Below the pieces are notes generated by a model. It searched no databases. It was not told the origin of the DNA and saw only the letters and a program-made list of their open reading frames with translations. Both the position numbers and the translations under genes were made by a program. From Sphaerisporangium sp040683095 (GTDB taxonomy: Bacteria > Actinomycetota > Actinomycetes > Streptosporangiales > Streptosporangiaceae): a DNA stretch of 64,000 nucleotides. Shown piece after piece: positions 8,208 to 16,288 of this stretch (within the stretch, counting starts at the first letter, position 1; the number at the start of each line of letters is the position of its first letter). The stretch spans positions 1-64,000 of the forward strand of contig NZ_JBFBCI010000033.1 of assembly GCF_040683095.1 (NCBI RefSeq). Direction: 5' to 3'.

Positions 8208-9320
8208 TTATGGGGAGTTGTGCGGAGAAAGTCGGAATGCCGCGCGGACAGCGGGGAGGACCTCCGCGCCGAGCCGCGCGACGTTCTCGCGGGTGAGGGC
8301 CGGGTCGCCCGCGCCCTCCACCAGGAAGAGCAGGTGCCGGACGCCCGTGCGCCGGATCGTGGTGATCATCGTCTCCGCGCAGTGCGCGGGCGAGCCCACG
8401 GGGTGCAGGCGGCACAGCAACTCGGCGTACTCGGCGGCGTCCCTCGGGCGGTACGGCCGGCCGTCCACGGGAAGGTACCCGGCCAGGCCGGGCTCCAGCC
8501 AGCGGGGAAGCGACTCCCGCATCACGGCCACGGCCTCGGAGGTGGTGTCCGCGACGTACGCGACGCCCGCCGCCACATGCCCGGACCCCACCTTCCCGCC
8601 GCCACCCCCCACAGGCCCCGTACGCCTCGCATCGCCCACATCGCCGGTGCCGGACGGCCCGCGGCCGTTCGCCGCGGCGGCCCGCGCGTGGTCCTCCACC
8701 AGGGCGGCCTTCTCCTCGTCGCCGACGTGCATGCCGAGCAGCAGCGGCAGCCCTCGCGCGGCGGCGATCCTCGCCGTCGCGTCCGAGGTGGCTGCGACCA
8801 CGGGAAGCAGCGGCCCGCCGGGCCGGGGCACCATGTCCACCTCGCGGAAGCGGAACACGGGTCCGTCCGCCGAGACCGCGGGCCGCGTGAGGGCGGCGAC
8901 CAGCAGGTCCAGGCTCTCGGTGAAGCCGTTCTCGAAGCGGTCCAGACCGGTGCCGAAGACCTCCAGGTCGACCCACGGGCCGCCGCGCCCGACCCCGAGG
9001 CGGAAGCGGCCCCCCGACACCCGGTCCAGGAGGGCGGCCTCCTCGGCGAGCGCGATCGGGTGCCGGGACGAGAGCACGCTGACGGCCGTCCCGACGCCGA
9101 TGCGCTCGGTGCGGCCGAGCACGTACCCGGCGAGGGTCGTGGCCGAAGGACACACCCCGTACGACATGAAGTGGTGCTCGGCGATCCACACGTCGTCGAA
9201 CCCGGCCCGCTCGGCGGCGACGGCCGTGTCCACGGCGGCGGCCAGCACCTCGCCGTGGTCTTGGCCGGGGAAGGCCGCGGCGAGCAGGAACACTCCGATG
9301 CGTACCTCGTCATCCGCCAC
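8208..9320 (-). CDS. LLM-class flavin-dependent oxidoreductase
   Basis: A 370-aa luciferase-like monooxygenase. It begins RIGVFLLAAAFPGQDHG and shows the F420/FMN-binding TIM-barrel features of the family: FDDVWIAEHHFMSYGVCPS near residue 42, RIGVGTAVSVLSSRHPIALAE near 75 and SGGRFRLGVGRGGPW near 105. A Gly-rich insertion (VGGGGGKVGSG) sits near residue 235. The family oxidises small organic molecules with reduced flavin or F420. No pathway genes flank it, so the substrate is open. Confidence 0.9.
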   Translation of the reverse strand: MADDEVRIGVFLLAAAFPGQDHGEVLAAAVDTAVAAERAGFDDVWIAEHHFMSYGVCPSATTLAGYVLGRTERIGVGTAVSVLSSRHPIALAEEAALLDRVSGGRFRLGVGRGGPWVDLEVFGTGLDRFENGFTESLDLLVAALTRPAVSADGPVFRFREVDMVPRPGGPLLPVVAATSDATARIAAARGLPLLLGMHVGDEEKAALVEDHARAAAANGRGPSGTGDVGDARRTGPVGGGGGKVGSGHVAAGVAYVADTTSEAVAVMRESLPRWLEPGLAGYLPVDGRPYRPRDAAEYAELLCRLHPVGSPAHCAETMITTIRRTGVRHLLFLVEGAGDPALTRENVARLGAEVLPAVRAAFRLSPHNSP

Positions 9321-9383
9321 GGCTCAACTCTGCCACCCGCGCGACCGCGGATCACCCCTTCCGGGCACCGCGCCCACCCGCGG

Positions 9384-9782
9384 TCAGCCTCCCTGGTCCC
9401 CTGGCTCCAGGTACGGGCTCGACTCCTCGATGGTCTCCTGGACCCCGACGCCCGTGCCGTGCTCCGCGCGCCCGTGGCCGTAGGGACGGGCGGACGGTCC
9501 CTCGGCGCCGCCCCTCCTGCGGCTCATCTCGCGATGGGCCATCGTCTCGGCGCGGCCGCCGCCGCTGCTCGGGCCGACGCCGAGCGGCGAGCTGGCCTCG
9601 GTGTCGGTCGGGGGCACCCCGTGCCGCTCCTGCTCGCTCACCACGCGCGGAGGGCGCTTGTCGCCGCGCGGAGGGCTCTCGAAGGCGCGATCGCCCGCCT
9701 GGACGACCTTGCGGTGCACCCGCTGACGCAGCTTGCCGAGATCGACACGGCGGCCGGCGCCGGTACCCAATGGCGTGGTCAT
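9384..9782 (-). CDS. Small hydrophilic protein of unknown function
   Basis: About 132 aa starting MTTPLGTGAGRRVDLGKLRQ. The N-terminal 40 residues are basic and possibly helical (LGKLRQRVHRKVVQAGDRAF); the rest is Gly/Ser/Pro/Glu-rich and probably disordered, ending SSPYLEPGDQGG. No domain is recognised. It lies between the LLM oxidoreductase and hypE on the same strand, with a 58-base gap to hypE, so it may be read from the hydrogenase operon, but nothing ties it to hydrogenase function. Confidence 0.55.
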   Translation of the reverse strand: MTTPLGTGAGRRVDLGKLRQRVHRKVVQAGDRAFESPPRGDKRPPRVVSEQERHGVPPTDTEASSPLGVGPSSGGGRAETMAHREMSRRRGGAEGPSARPYGHGRAEHGTGVGVQETIEESSPYLEPGDQGG

Positions 9783-9840
9783 CACGATCCCACCCCCCGA
9801 TCAGGTCATTCATCCCATTTGTCCTCTACCCCGGGCGACG

Positions 9841-10905
9841 TCAGCAGATGCGCGGCAGCGGGTCGCCCACCAGCACGTCCACGATCCGCGTGCCGCCGAA
9901 GCCGGTCCTGAGCAGCACAAGCCCCGGAGGGTCCTCGGCGACGCGCCCGATGACCGCCGCCCCCGCGCCGAGCGGGTGCGCGCGAAACGCGGCGAGCGCG
10001 GCGGGCGCGGACCCCGGCTCCACGACGGCGATCATGCGGCCCTCGCAGGCGACGTACAGCGGGTCGATGCCGAGCAGCTCGCACGCCCCGCGCACGGCGG
10101 TCCGCACCGGGATCGCGTCCTCCTCCAGGACCACCGCGACCTCCGAGGCCCCGGCGATCTCGTTGAGCACGGTCGCCACCCCGCCGCGGGTCGGGTCCCG
10201 CAGGCAGCGCACCGCGCCCGGCCCGCACGCGTCCAGCAGGCAGGCGGTCAGCCCGCTCAGCGGCGCGGTGTCGGAGGTCACCTCGGCCTCGATGTCCAGC
10301 TCGCCCCGGGCGAGCATGACCGTCACGCCGTGCTCGCCGATCGGGCCCGACACGATCACCGCGTCCCCGGGCCGCGCGGCCGACGCGCGCAGCCTGACCG
10401 CCGAGTCGACGGTGCCGACCCCGGCCGTGGTGATGTAACAGCCGTCCGCCTTGCCCTTCTGCACGACCTTGGTGTCGCCGGTCGCGATCGGCACGCCCGC
10501 CACCCGCGCCGCCGCCGCCATCGAGGCGGTGATGCGGCGCAGGTCCTCCACGGGGAAGCCCTCCTCCAGGATGAACGCCGCCGACAGGTACGACGGGTTC
10601 GCCCCGCACATCGCCAGGTCGTTGACGGTGCCGTTGACCGCCAGGTCCCCGATGTCCCCGCCGGGGAAGAACAGCGGCGTCACGACGAAGGAGTCGGTGG
10701 TGAAGGCCAGCCCGTCCGCCACGGCGCCGTCCCCGAGCGGGGCCAGCAGCGGGTTCGCGAACGACTCCAGGAACACCGCCTCGACCAGGGTGCGCGTGGC
10801 CTTGCCCCCGGCGCCGTGCGCCAGCGTGACGAGATCCTCGCGTACGCGGGCCTTGCGGCGGCGCGCCCGTTCGATCCGCTCCAGGACCTGTTCCTCGCCG
10901 GTCAC
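9841..10905 (-). CDS. hypE: Hydrogenase maturation protein HypE
   Basis: HypE dehydrates a carbamoylated C-terminal cysteine to the thiocyanate that becomes the cyanide ligands of the NiFe site. The 354-aa protein is an AIR-synthase-fold member: LAHGAGGKATRTLVEAVF at the N-terminus, GDGAVADGLAFTTDSFVV, GTVNDLAMCGANP and RDPTRGGVATVLNE. It ends in PRIC, the family's essential C-terminal Cys. It is the last hyp gene of the operon and follows hypD across an 82-base gap that contains part of a 12-bp tandem repeat. Confidence 0.97.
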   Translation of the reverse strand: MTGEEQVLERIERARRRKARVREDLVTLAHGAGGKATRTLVEAVFLESFANPLLAPLGDGAVADGLAFTTDSFVVTPLFFPGGDIGDLAVNGTVNDLAMCGANPSYLSAAFILEEGFPVEDLRRITASMAAAARVAGVPIATGDTKVVQKGKADGCYITTAGVGTVDSAVRLRASAARPGDAVIVSGPIGEHGVTVMLARGELDIEAEVTSDTAPLSGLTACLLDACGPGAVRCLRDPTRGGVATVLNEIAGASEVAVVLEEDAIPVRTAVRGACELLGIDPLYVACEGRMIAVVEPGSAPAALAAFRAHPLGAGAAVIGRVAEDPPGLVLLRTGFGGTRIVDVLVGDPLPRIC

Positions 10906-10932
10906 GGCGCCCCGCCCTTCCGCCCGCTCGTA

Positions 10933-10992
10933 TCCGTGCTCACGTCCGTGCCCACATCCGGGCCCACATCCCGGCCCACATCCGCGCTCACG
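10933..10992. repeat. Five 12-bp tandem repeats between hypD and hypE
   Basis: Units tccgtgctcacg, tccgtgcccaca, tccgggcccaca, tcccggcccaca and tccgcgctcacg follow each other without gaps. They span the end of hypD (stop at 10988-10990) and the spacer before hypE. A length change here would alter the intercistronic spacing by whole 12-bp steps. Confidence 0.85.
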
Positions 10993-12124
10993 TCCGGGTC
11001 GCCTCCCTGACCCGGTCGCGTGAGAACCTGCCGAAGTTGTAGTACGCGGCGCACGCGCCCTCCGAGGACACCATGCACGTGCCGATCGGCGTCTCCGGGG
11101 TGCAGGCAGTGCCGAACACCTTGCACTCCCAGGGCTTGAGCACGCCCTTCAGCACCTCGCCGCACTGGCACGCCTGCGGGTCGGCCACCCGCCCGCCGGG
11201 GACGCCGAACAACTCCTCGGCGTCGAAGGCGGCGTACCGCTCGCGCACGCGCAGCGCCGAATCCGAGATGAACCCCAGCCCGCGCCACTCGAAGGTCGGC
11301 CGCAGCTCCATCACCTCGTCGATCACGGCCAGAGCCTTGAGGTTGCCCTCCCACGGCACGACCCGGGCGTACTGGTTCTCGACCTCCGCGCGGCCCTCGG
11401 AGAGCTGGAGCAGGTTCTGGTAGACCGCCTGCAGCACGTCCAGCGGCTCGAACCCGGCCACCACCAACGGCTGGCCGTAGTCGCGGGCGATGAACGCGTA
11501 CGGGCGGCAGCCGATCACCGTCGAGACGTGGCCGGGGCCGATGAACCCGTCCAGCAGCAGGCCGGGCGAGTCCAGGATCGCCTTGATCGCCGGGATGATC
11601 GTCACGTGGTTGCAGAACACCGAGAAGTTCTCGATGCCCTCGGCCTCCGCGCGCAGGACGGTCATGGCCGTGGACGGGGCCGTGGTCTCGAAGCCGATCG
11701 CCAGGAAGACGACCCGCTTGCCCGGGTTCTCCCGCGCGATCTTCAGCGCGTCCAGCGGCGAGTAGACCATGCGGATGTCCGCGCCACGGGCCGTCGCGTC
11801 CAGGAAGGAGCCCCGCCCGCCGGGCACGCGCATCATGTCGCCGAAGGTCGTCATGATGACGCCCGGCTGCTCGGCGATGTGGATCGCGTCGTCCACCCGG
11901 CCCATCGGGATCACGCACACCGGACAGCCGGGCCCGTGCACCAGCGTCACCATCGAGGGCAGGTGGTCCTCCAGGCCGTGCTTGTAGATCGTGTGGGTGT
12001 GGCCGCCGCAGACCTCCATGAACTTGTACGTGCGGCCCGGCTCGCACAGCGCGGCGATCCGGGCGGCGAGCGCCCCGGCCTTGGCGGCGTCGCGGTACTC
12101 GTCGACGTAGCGCACCGGTCTCAC
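10988..12124 (-). CDS. hypD: Hydrogenase maturation protein HypD
   Basis: HypD is the Fe-S scaffold that, with HypC, assembles Fe(CN)2CO. All family blocks are present in the 378-aa product: KFMEVCGGHTHTIYKHG near residue 35, HGPGCPVCVIP near 64, FLAIGFETTAPSTAM near 140, and a Cys-rich C-terminal region with CQCGEVLKGVLKPWECKVFG and CTPETPIGTCMVSSEGAC, which binds the 4Fe-4S cluster. Its start overlaps the stop of hypC (ATGA-type overlap at 12121-12124), indicating translational coupling between the two partner proteins. Confidence 0.97.
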   Translation of the reverse strand: MRPVRYVDEYRDAAKAGALAARIAALCEPGRTYKFMEVCGGHTHTIYKHGLEDHLPSMVTLVHGPGCPVCVIPMGRVDDAIHIAEQPGVIMTTFGDMMRVPGGRGSFLDATARGADIRMVYSPLDALKIARENPGKRVVFLAIGFETTAPSTAMTVLRAEAEGIENFSVFCNHVTIIPAIKAILDSPGLLLDGFIGPGHVSTVIGCRPYAFIARDYGQPLVVAGFEPLDVLQAVYQNLLQLSEGRAEVENQYARVVPWEGNLKALAVIDEVMELRPTFEWRGLGFISDSALRVRERYAAFDAEELFGVPGGRVADPQACQCGEVLKGVLKPWECKVFGTACTPETPIGTCMVSSEGACAAYYNFGRFSRDRVREATRT

Positions 12125-12399
12125 CCCTCTTCGATCATGGACTCGCGGAGCGCGGCCATCTCGTCCTCGTAGGCCTGGCCGATGCTGGTGAGGAAGTCCA
12201 TCGCCGACTTGGCCTCCGCCTCGTCGATCTTGGACAGGGCGAAGCCGACGTGGATGAGGATCCAGTCCCCCGGGACGAGGGACTCCCCCTCCAGCAGGCC
12301 GATGTTGATGGCGCGGCGGACGCCACTCACGTCGACCTTCGCCAGATCAGGACGATCCGACAGAATCTCCACGATCTCCCCGGGAATCCCCAGGCACAT
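12121..12399 (-). CDS. hypC: Hydrogenase assembly chaperone HypC
   Basis: HypC carries the iron centre from HypD to the large subunit through its Cys2. The start at 12399 is set by the invariant MCLGIPGEIVEI N-terminus; an in-frame upstream ATG is not used in the family. The protein is 92 aa, normal length, with the OB-like core (VDVSGVRRAINIGLLEGE, GDWILIHVGFALSKID). Its start lies inside the end of hypA (53-bp overlap) and its stop overlaps hypD. A second, divergent HypC/HupF-like gene lies near the head of the operon. Confidence 0.95.
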   Translation of the reverse strand: MCLGIPGEIVEILSDRPDLAKVDVSGVRRAINIGLLEGESLVPGDWILIHVGFALSKIDEAEAKSAMDFLTSIGQAYEDEMAALRESMIEEG

Positions 12400-12739
12400 G
12401 GGTCGCCTCCGCGAGCTGGATGGATTCGAGGACGAGATCGTCGCCGCCCTCGCAGTCGACATCGGAATCCCCGCACCGCGGGCATACCGCGTACGGGTCC
12501 ACCGAGGTGGAGACGTCCCCGCAGGCCCGGCAGGTGAGCCGGACGGGGATCGTCACCAGGTCCAGGTGGGCACCCTCGGCCACCGTCCCCTCGGCGACCA
12601 GCGAGAACGCGTCGTTGAGCGACGGCTCGGCGACATGGAGCAGCGCGCCCACCTGGACGCGGGCCCGCCGTATCCGGCGGCCGTCCGCGCGGCCCTCCAC
12701 CGCGGCGAGGATCGACTCGGCGATCCCGAATTCGTGCAC
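12347..12739 (-). CDS. hypA: Nickel chaperone HypA
   Basis: HypA inserts nickel into the large subunit. GTG at 12739 is chosen over 12745 because it yields MHEFGIAES; Met1-His2 forms the nickel site in this family, and GAGG lies ten bases upstream. The zinc domain CRAC...CPRC is intact near residues 73-93. The product is about 130 aa, slightly long, with a C-terminal tail (GDSRGDRGDSVGSS) that overlaps the start of hypC. HypB, its GTPase partner, is not in the window. Confidence 0.93.
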   Translation of the reverse strand: MHEFGIAESILAAVEGRADGRRIRRARVQVGALLHVAEPSLNDAFSLVAEGTVAEGAHLDLVTIPVRLTCRACGDVSTSVDPYAVCPRCGDSDVDCEGGDDLVLESIQLAEATHVPGDSRGDRGDSVGSS

Positions 12740-12746
12740 GGTCACT

Positions 12747-13472
12747 TCACCTCGTTTCTTGAGTTGCTTGAGTTTCCGGAGTGTCTTGAGCGGTGCGAGT
12801 TTCTTGAATGGTTGGAGTTTCTTGAGTGGTTCGTCCTGCCGAGCTTCGCCGGAGGCCGCTCGCCCGGCCGGTCACATGCTCCTGATCTGCATGTACCGCT
12901 TGATGTCCGGAATCGACTGGTAGACCATGACGCCCGCCACCACCAGCGCCGAGAGCATCACCAAACGCTTCATCGTGATCGTTCTCCTTCCGGCCGGCGC
13001 CGCGCGGCGCCGGGGCCATCTGTTCCCGGACCAGGTCGAGCACCAGGTCCGCGGCGGCGCCCACCGCCTCGGCGACGGGCGGGCTGAGCTCCATGCCGGG
13101 CGAGATGTCCGCGGGCTCGCACCCGAGGACCAGCACCCGGCCGGGCCCGCCGCCCAGCGCGCCGGTCAGCGCCAGCACCGCGTCCGGGGTCATGTCGTGG
13201 GCGTCCGCGAAGACCGGCGGGGCCTCCCCCGGCTCCGGCCGCAGGACGTACAGCGTCCCCGGCGCGCCGCCCCGGGAGACCGCGTCGAGCAGGATCACGC
13301 CGTCGTAGGCACCGCCGGTCAGCTCGTAGGCGAGGTGGACGCCGCGGATGCCGAAGTCGCCGACCACCACCCCGTCCGGCAGGTCCGCCCCGGCCAGGCG
13401 GCGCGCGACCGCCACGCCGAAGCCGTCGTCCCCCAGGAAGACGTTCCCCACCCCCGCCACCAGGACGTTCAC
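12747..13472 (-). CDS. Hydrogenase maturation protease with an unusual C-terminal tail
   Basis: Cleaves the C-terminal peptide of the large subunit after nickel insertion. GTG at 13472 is chosen: GGGGAGG lies upstream and the product starts VNVLVAGVGNVFLGDDGFG, the family N-terminus with the nickel-sensing Asp; further ligands are in VILLDAV and ADAHDMTPD. The start overlaps the previous stop by 4 bp (GTGA). Homologues are usually about 150-190 aa; this frame runs to 241 aa. The last ~75 residues are low-complexity, carry TIQETRTAQDTPETQ repeats and overlap an out-of-frame small gene, so the tail may be a read-on after loss of the ancestral stop. Confidence 0.88.
   Translation of the reverse strand: MNVLVAGVGNVFLGDDGFGVAVARRLAGADLPDGVVVGDFGIRGVHLAYELTGGAYDGVILLDAVSRGGAPGTLYVLRPEPGEAPPVFADAHDMTPDAVLALTGALGGGPGRVLVLGCEPADISPGMELSPPVAEAVGAAADLVLDLVREQMAPAPRGAGRKENDHDEAFGDALGAGGGGRHGLPVDSGHQAVHADQEHVTGRASGLRRSSAGRTTQETPTIQETRTAQDTPETQATQETR
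12779..12832. repeat. Three 18-bp tandem repeats in the protease tail
   Basis: Units gagtgtcttgagcggtgc, gagtttcttgaatggttg and gagtttcttgagtggttc are contiguous, with a degenerate cttgagttgcttgag run just before. They encode the ETxTxQ hexapeptides at the C-terminus of the maturation protease. Confidence 0.8.
12872..12973 (-). CDS. 33-aa single-pass membrane peptide (DUF6893-like)
   Basis: ATG at 12973 is preceded by GGAGAA at a spacing of eight bases. The product starts MKRLVMLSALVVAGVMVYQS and ends IPDIKRYMQIRSM, one transmembrane helix followed by a basic tail. It matches my memory of the DUF6893 small proteins found with actinobacterial hydrogenase genes. It is nested, in another frame, within the unusual C-terminal extension of the maturation protease. 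A role as a small membrane anchor or assembly factor for the hydrogenase is inference. Confidence 0.7.
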   Translation of the reverse strand: MKRLVMLSALVVAGVMVYQSIPDIKRYMQIRSM

Positions 13473-14902
13473 GCGCCGGCCTCCCCGTCCGGCGCCACCG
13501 GCTCCACCTCGTCGGGCGCGAAGTACAGGTAGCGGCCGTGGGAGCGGTGCAGGTCGGCCCCGAGGTCGTCCTCCAGCGTGACGGCCAGGTGACGCGCGCC
13601 GTCCACGTCGAGCAGCACGGCCTCCACACGGGCGGTCCTGCCCGCCAGGAACATGTCGTGGGCGTCGGCCCGCCGCCTGCCGGGGGAGAGCCGGACACGG
13701 CTGCCCCGGGCGACCTCGACGCCGGCGACGGTCACGCTGTCGGAGCCGGGCGACACCTCGGCCTCCGACATCGGATCCCACCACGGCAGGGGCTCGCGCC
13801 GCGCGGGCTCGCCCAGGTGCCGGATCGCGCCGTGCAGCCGTTCCATCATCTCGGGCGGCAGGTCCCCAGCCATCCGGATGATCTCCGCCGCCCGGGGGTC
13901 GGTCGCCCGCGCCTCCCGCTTCTCGTCCTCGGTCAGCGTCCGGGTGCGCAGGTGGAGCATCTCGTCGATCTCCGTCGCGTCGAACAGGTCACCGGGGCTC
14001 TCCGGGGCCACGCGCGGATGGTCGTACAGGATGATCGGCGAGGACAGCACCACGTCGCGGTACCCCGGCTCGCCCACCAGCACGGGCCAGGTGTTCTCGT
14101 TGACGCAGCCCGCCGCGGCGGCCCGCGCCCACTCGGGCGGGTCCGACAGCGAGACGAACCTCCCGGCGGTGACGCCGATGAGCAGGTGCGCGGCCACCAG
14201 CGAACGCAAGAGCGCATGTTCGCGGGTGCCGTCGCGGGTGCCCTCGCGGGTGCCCTCGCGCGTGCCGTCGCCGGTCCACGCGGTGGCGTTCTCCAGCCGG
14301 ACGCGCAGCCGCGTCAGGCCGTACGGACCGGCGCCGCTCTCGGCGGTCACCCGCAGCACGGCCCGCAGCGGCCGGTGCTCGGTCACCACCCGTCCGAGCG
14401 GCGCGGCCCCGTTCCCCGCCGGGACGGGCTCCTCGGCGTGGTCCCCGGGGATCGCGACCGGCACCGTGCGCTCCACGCCGAGCAGGGCCGGCATGGCGAG
14501 CACGACCTCGACCTCGCGCTCGGTGGCCTCGTCGAAGGTCAGGTACGTCGTGCCGCCCGCCTCCAGGCGGGGCACCGGAACGAAGCCGTCCCCCTCCGCG
14601 CGCTCGACCCTGCGCTCCTTGACGTGCAGGAACCGCAGGCGCACCCGCACCAGCGCGTTCGAGGCCCCCTCGACCAGGCACTCGGTCACGCTCGCCGACG
14701 GCTCGGCGGTCTCGACGTACGCGGGCGGGACGAGCACCCCGAACTGCCAGCGCAGCCGGTTCTTGGCCGCCGAGGCGCGGTAGGGGTACAGCAGGTACCC
14801 CTCGTACAGGACGGCGTCGGCGACCTTGCGGGCGGTGTCCATGGCCGTGCCGGCCGCCATGCCGGCCGCCGTGCCCGACCCCGCACCCGTCCGCGCGCTC
14901 AT
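13469..14902 (-). CDS. Hydrogenase-cluster protein of unknown function (477 aa)
   Basis: ATG at 14902 overlaps the upstream stop (ATGA) and has GAGGAGG upstream. The N-terminus is Gly/Ala/Thr-rich, then DAVLYEGYLLYPYRASAAKN and RWQFGVLVPP follow, which are typical of a conserved companion of actinobacterial hydrogenase operons. A beta-rich centre is interrupted by a GTREGTREGTRDGTRE repeat. Further landmarks are VNENTWPVLVGEPG, SSPIILYDHPRVAPES and a C-terminal part with an SH3-like stretch (GSRVRLSPGRRRADAHD). No known catalytic motif is seen. Position suggests an assembly or electron-transfer accessory. Confidence 0.85.
   Translation of the reverse strand: MSARTGAGSGTAAGMAAGTAMDTARKVADAVLYEGYLLYPYRASAAKNRLRWQFGVLVPPAYVETAEPSASVTECLVEGASNALVRVRLRFLHVKERRVERAEGDGFVPVPRLEAGGTTYLTFDEATEREVEVVLAMPALLGVERTVPVAIPGDHAEEPVPAGNGAAPLGRVVTEHRPLRAVLRVTAESGAGPYGLTRLRVRLENATAWTGDGTREGTREGTRDGTREHALLRSLVAAHLLIGVTAGRFVSLSDPPEWARAAAAGCVNENTWPVLVGEPGYRDVVLSSPIILYDHPRVAPESPGDLFDATEIDEMLHLRTRTLTEDEKREARATDPRAAEIIRMAGDLPPEMMERLHGAIRHLGEPARREPLPWWDPMSEAEVSPGSDSVTVAGVEVARGSRVRLSPGRRRADAHDMFLAGRTARVEAVLLDVDGARHLAVTLEDDLGADLHRSHGRYLYFAPDEVEPVAPDGEAGA
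14220..14267. repeat. Four 12-bp tandem repeats in the 477-aa gene
   Basis: Units tcgcgggtgccg, tcgcgggtgccc, tcgcgggtgccc and tcgcgcgtgccg are contiguous and encode GTRE/GTRD tetrapeptides on the minus strand, in frame with the gene. Confidence 0.85.
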
Positions 14903-15597
14903 CCGCGCGCCTCCTCGAGCAGGACCTCGACCGTCTCGTCCCAGGTCGCCAGGGCGCGGCGGGACTTGAACCGCTGCAGCGCCCGCAGCGTGTCGCGGTG
15001 CAGCCGCAGCCAGCCGCCGCCGGGGAAGTAGCGGTCCATCAGCTCGCGCCACACCCGCACGGGCAGCGACGCGCGGGCCTCGCAGTGCCACGGGATCTGG
15101 CGCACGACGAAACCGTCCCCGGACCTGGCGAAGATCGTGCCGCTGAACAGCAGAAGCATCGGCACCTCGCCGTCGTCCAGCGAGGCGAAGTACTTCCCTG
15201 CCGCGACCTCCAGGTCGTAGCCGCACGGCACCGGCAGGTCGACCTCGGTGGAGCCGGTGAACCTCGGCACCATGACCGACACGTCCGCGAACCGCAGCGG
15301 CCTGACCGTCTCGCCCCACCGGGACGGGTCCCCGAACAGGTCCGCGAGCAGGGCGCTCTCGCCGACGTCGTAGCGGCGGCCCTGCGGCTCGATCCGGATC
15401 TGCGTGTGCAGCGCGATGGCGTGTACGGACTCGCCCACGGGCTCGGTGACGCCGATGCGGAAGCACAGCGTCGGGAACACCGCGTGCGGGTCGGCCCGCA
15501 CGCCCAGGCATCGGAAGGCGATGTCGGGCCCCGCGCCCGGGGCCGCCCCGGCGCCCGTCCCGTTCGCGAAGTTCATCCCTGTGCCGGTCTCAGACAC
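14899..15597 (-). CDS. DUF6084 family protein of the hydrogenase operon
   Basis: GTG at 15597 is chosen because GGGAGG precedes it by seven bases; the stop overlaps the next start by four bases. The 232-aa product has a Gly/Ala-rich leader, then RCLGVRADPHAVFPTLCFRI, ALHTQIRIEPQGRRYD, LRFADVSVMVPRFTGSTEVD, LLFSGTIFAR and RVWRELMDRYFPGGGWLRL. These fit the DUF6084 family as I recall it. No cofactor motif is evident. Tight coupling with DUF5947 upstream and the 477-aa gene downstream points to a shared complex or assembly task. Confidence 0.82.
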   Translation of the reverse strand: MSETGTGMNFANGTGAGAAPGAGPDIAFRCLGVRADPHAVFPTLCFRIGVTEPVGESVHAIALHTQIRIEPQGRRYDVGESALLADLFGDPSRWGETVRPLRFADVSVMVPRFTGSTEVDLPVPCGYDLEVAAGKYFASLDDGEVPMLLLFSGTIFARSGDGFVVRQIPWHCEARASLPVRVWRELMDRYFPGGGWLRLHRDTLRALQRFKSRRALATWDETVEVLLEEARG

Positions 15598-16288
15598 GGT
15601 CGTCCTCCCTGGCCTCTCCCCCGGCGCGGGCGCGCAGCTTCGCGAAGAAGCCGTCGATGGCCTGCCACGCCTCACGGCCGCCGTCGAACCCCTTCCAGTG
15701 CAGCCGGACGAGGCCGACCAGCTCGTAGCAGGCGTCGATCGGCACCAGATGGCAGACGAAACCCTCGGGACGGCGGTCCACCAGGTACGCCTCGACGTCC
15801 GGCTGCGGGCGCGCGGCCTCCGGGTTGGCGTCGAGCACGCGGTCCCAGGCGCCGAGCGGCAGCGGCGACTCGGTGGCCCCGGCCGGGCTCGGGTAGAACC
15901 CCACGTACCGGTCCAGCGCCGAGTTGCGGAAGAAGAAGGCGGTGCGCACGGGGATCCGCATCTCGTCCCAGTCCGCCGGGGTCAGCCGGAACGCCGGGAA
16001 GTACAGGTAGCGCTCGGGAACGCCCCGGTACCGGGCACCTGGGCCGCCGCCCCTCGGCATCAGCAGGGAGCAGCCCCGGCAGGTGCACAGCAGCGCCCGG
16101 GTCTCGACGTTCACGACGTGGCCGTGCCGCTCGTCCAGCGGCTCGGCGCACATCTCGCACCGCGACACGCCCTCCGCCGCGGGCTCGCGGAAGCGGCGCA
16201 GCCCGGCCATGCTCGCCGGGCCCGGCGCCCCCGCGTGTGCGGGCCGCTGTGGAGCGCTCCCGGGCGCCGTCTCCCGGCCGGCGGTCAT
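15590..16288 (-). CDS. DUF5947 family protein of the hydrogenase operon
   Basis: ATG at 16288 overlaps the upstream stop by four bases. The 232-aa protein has four Cys in two knuckles (CEMCAEPLDERHGHVV and LLCTCRGCSLL), suggesting a rubredoxin- or zinc-ribbon-like site, followed by RYLYFPAFRLTPADWDEM, FFFRNSALDRYVGFYPSPAG and DVEAYLVDRRPEGFVCHLVP. DUF5947 is a recurrent neighbour of group 1h hydrogenases in actinobacteria. A metal-binding or redox role in maturation or electron transfer is plausible but not shown. Confidence 0.83.
   Translation of the reverse strand: MTAGRETAPGSAPQRPAHAGAPGPASMAGLRRFREPAAEGVSRCEMCAEPLDERHGHVVNVETRALLCTCRGCSLLMPRGGGPGARYRGVPERYLYFPAFRLTPADWDEMRIPVRTAFFFRNSALDRYVGFYPSPAGATESPLPLGAWDRVLDANPEAARPQPDVEAYLVDRRPEGFVCHLVPIDACYELVGLVRLHWKGFDGGREAWQAIDGFFAKLRARAGGEAREDDRV

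Noticed and set aside
8191..9189. Minus-strand alternative frame over the LLM oxidoreductase
   Set aside because: It is a His/Arg/Gly-rich shadow of the real gene in another frame.
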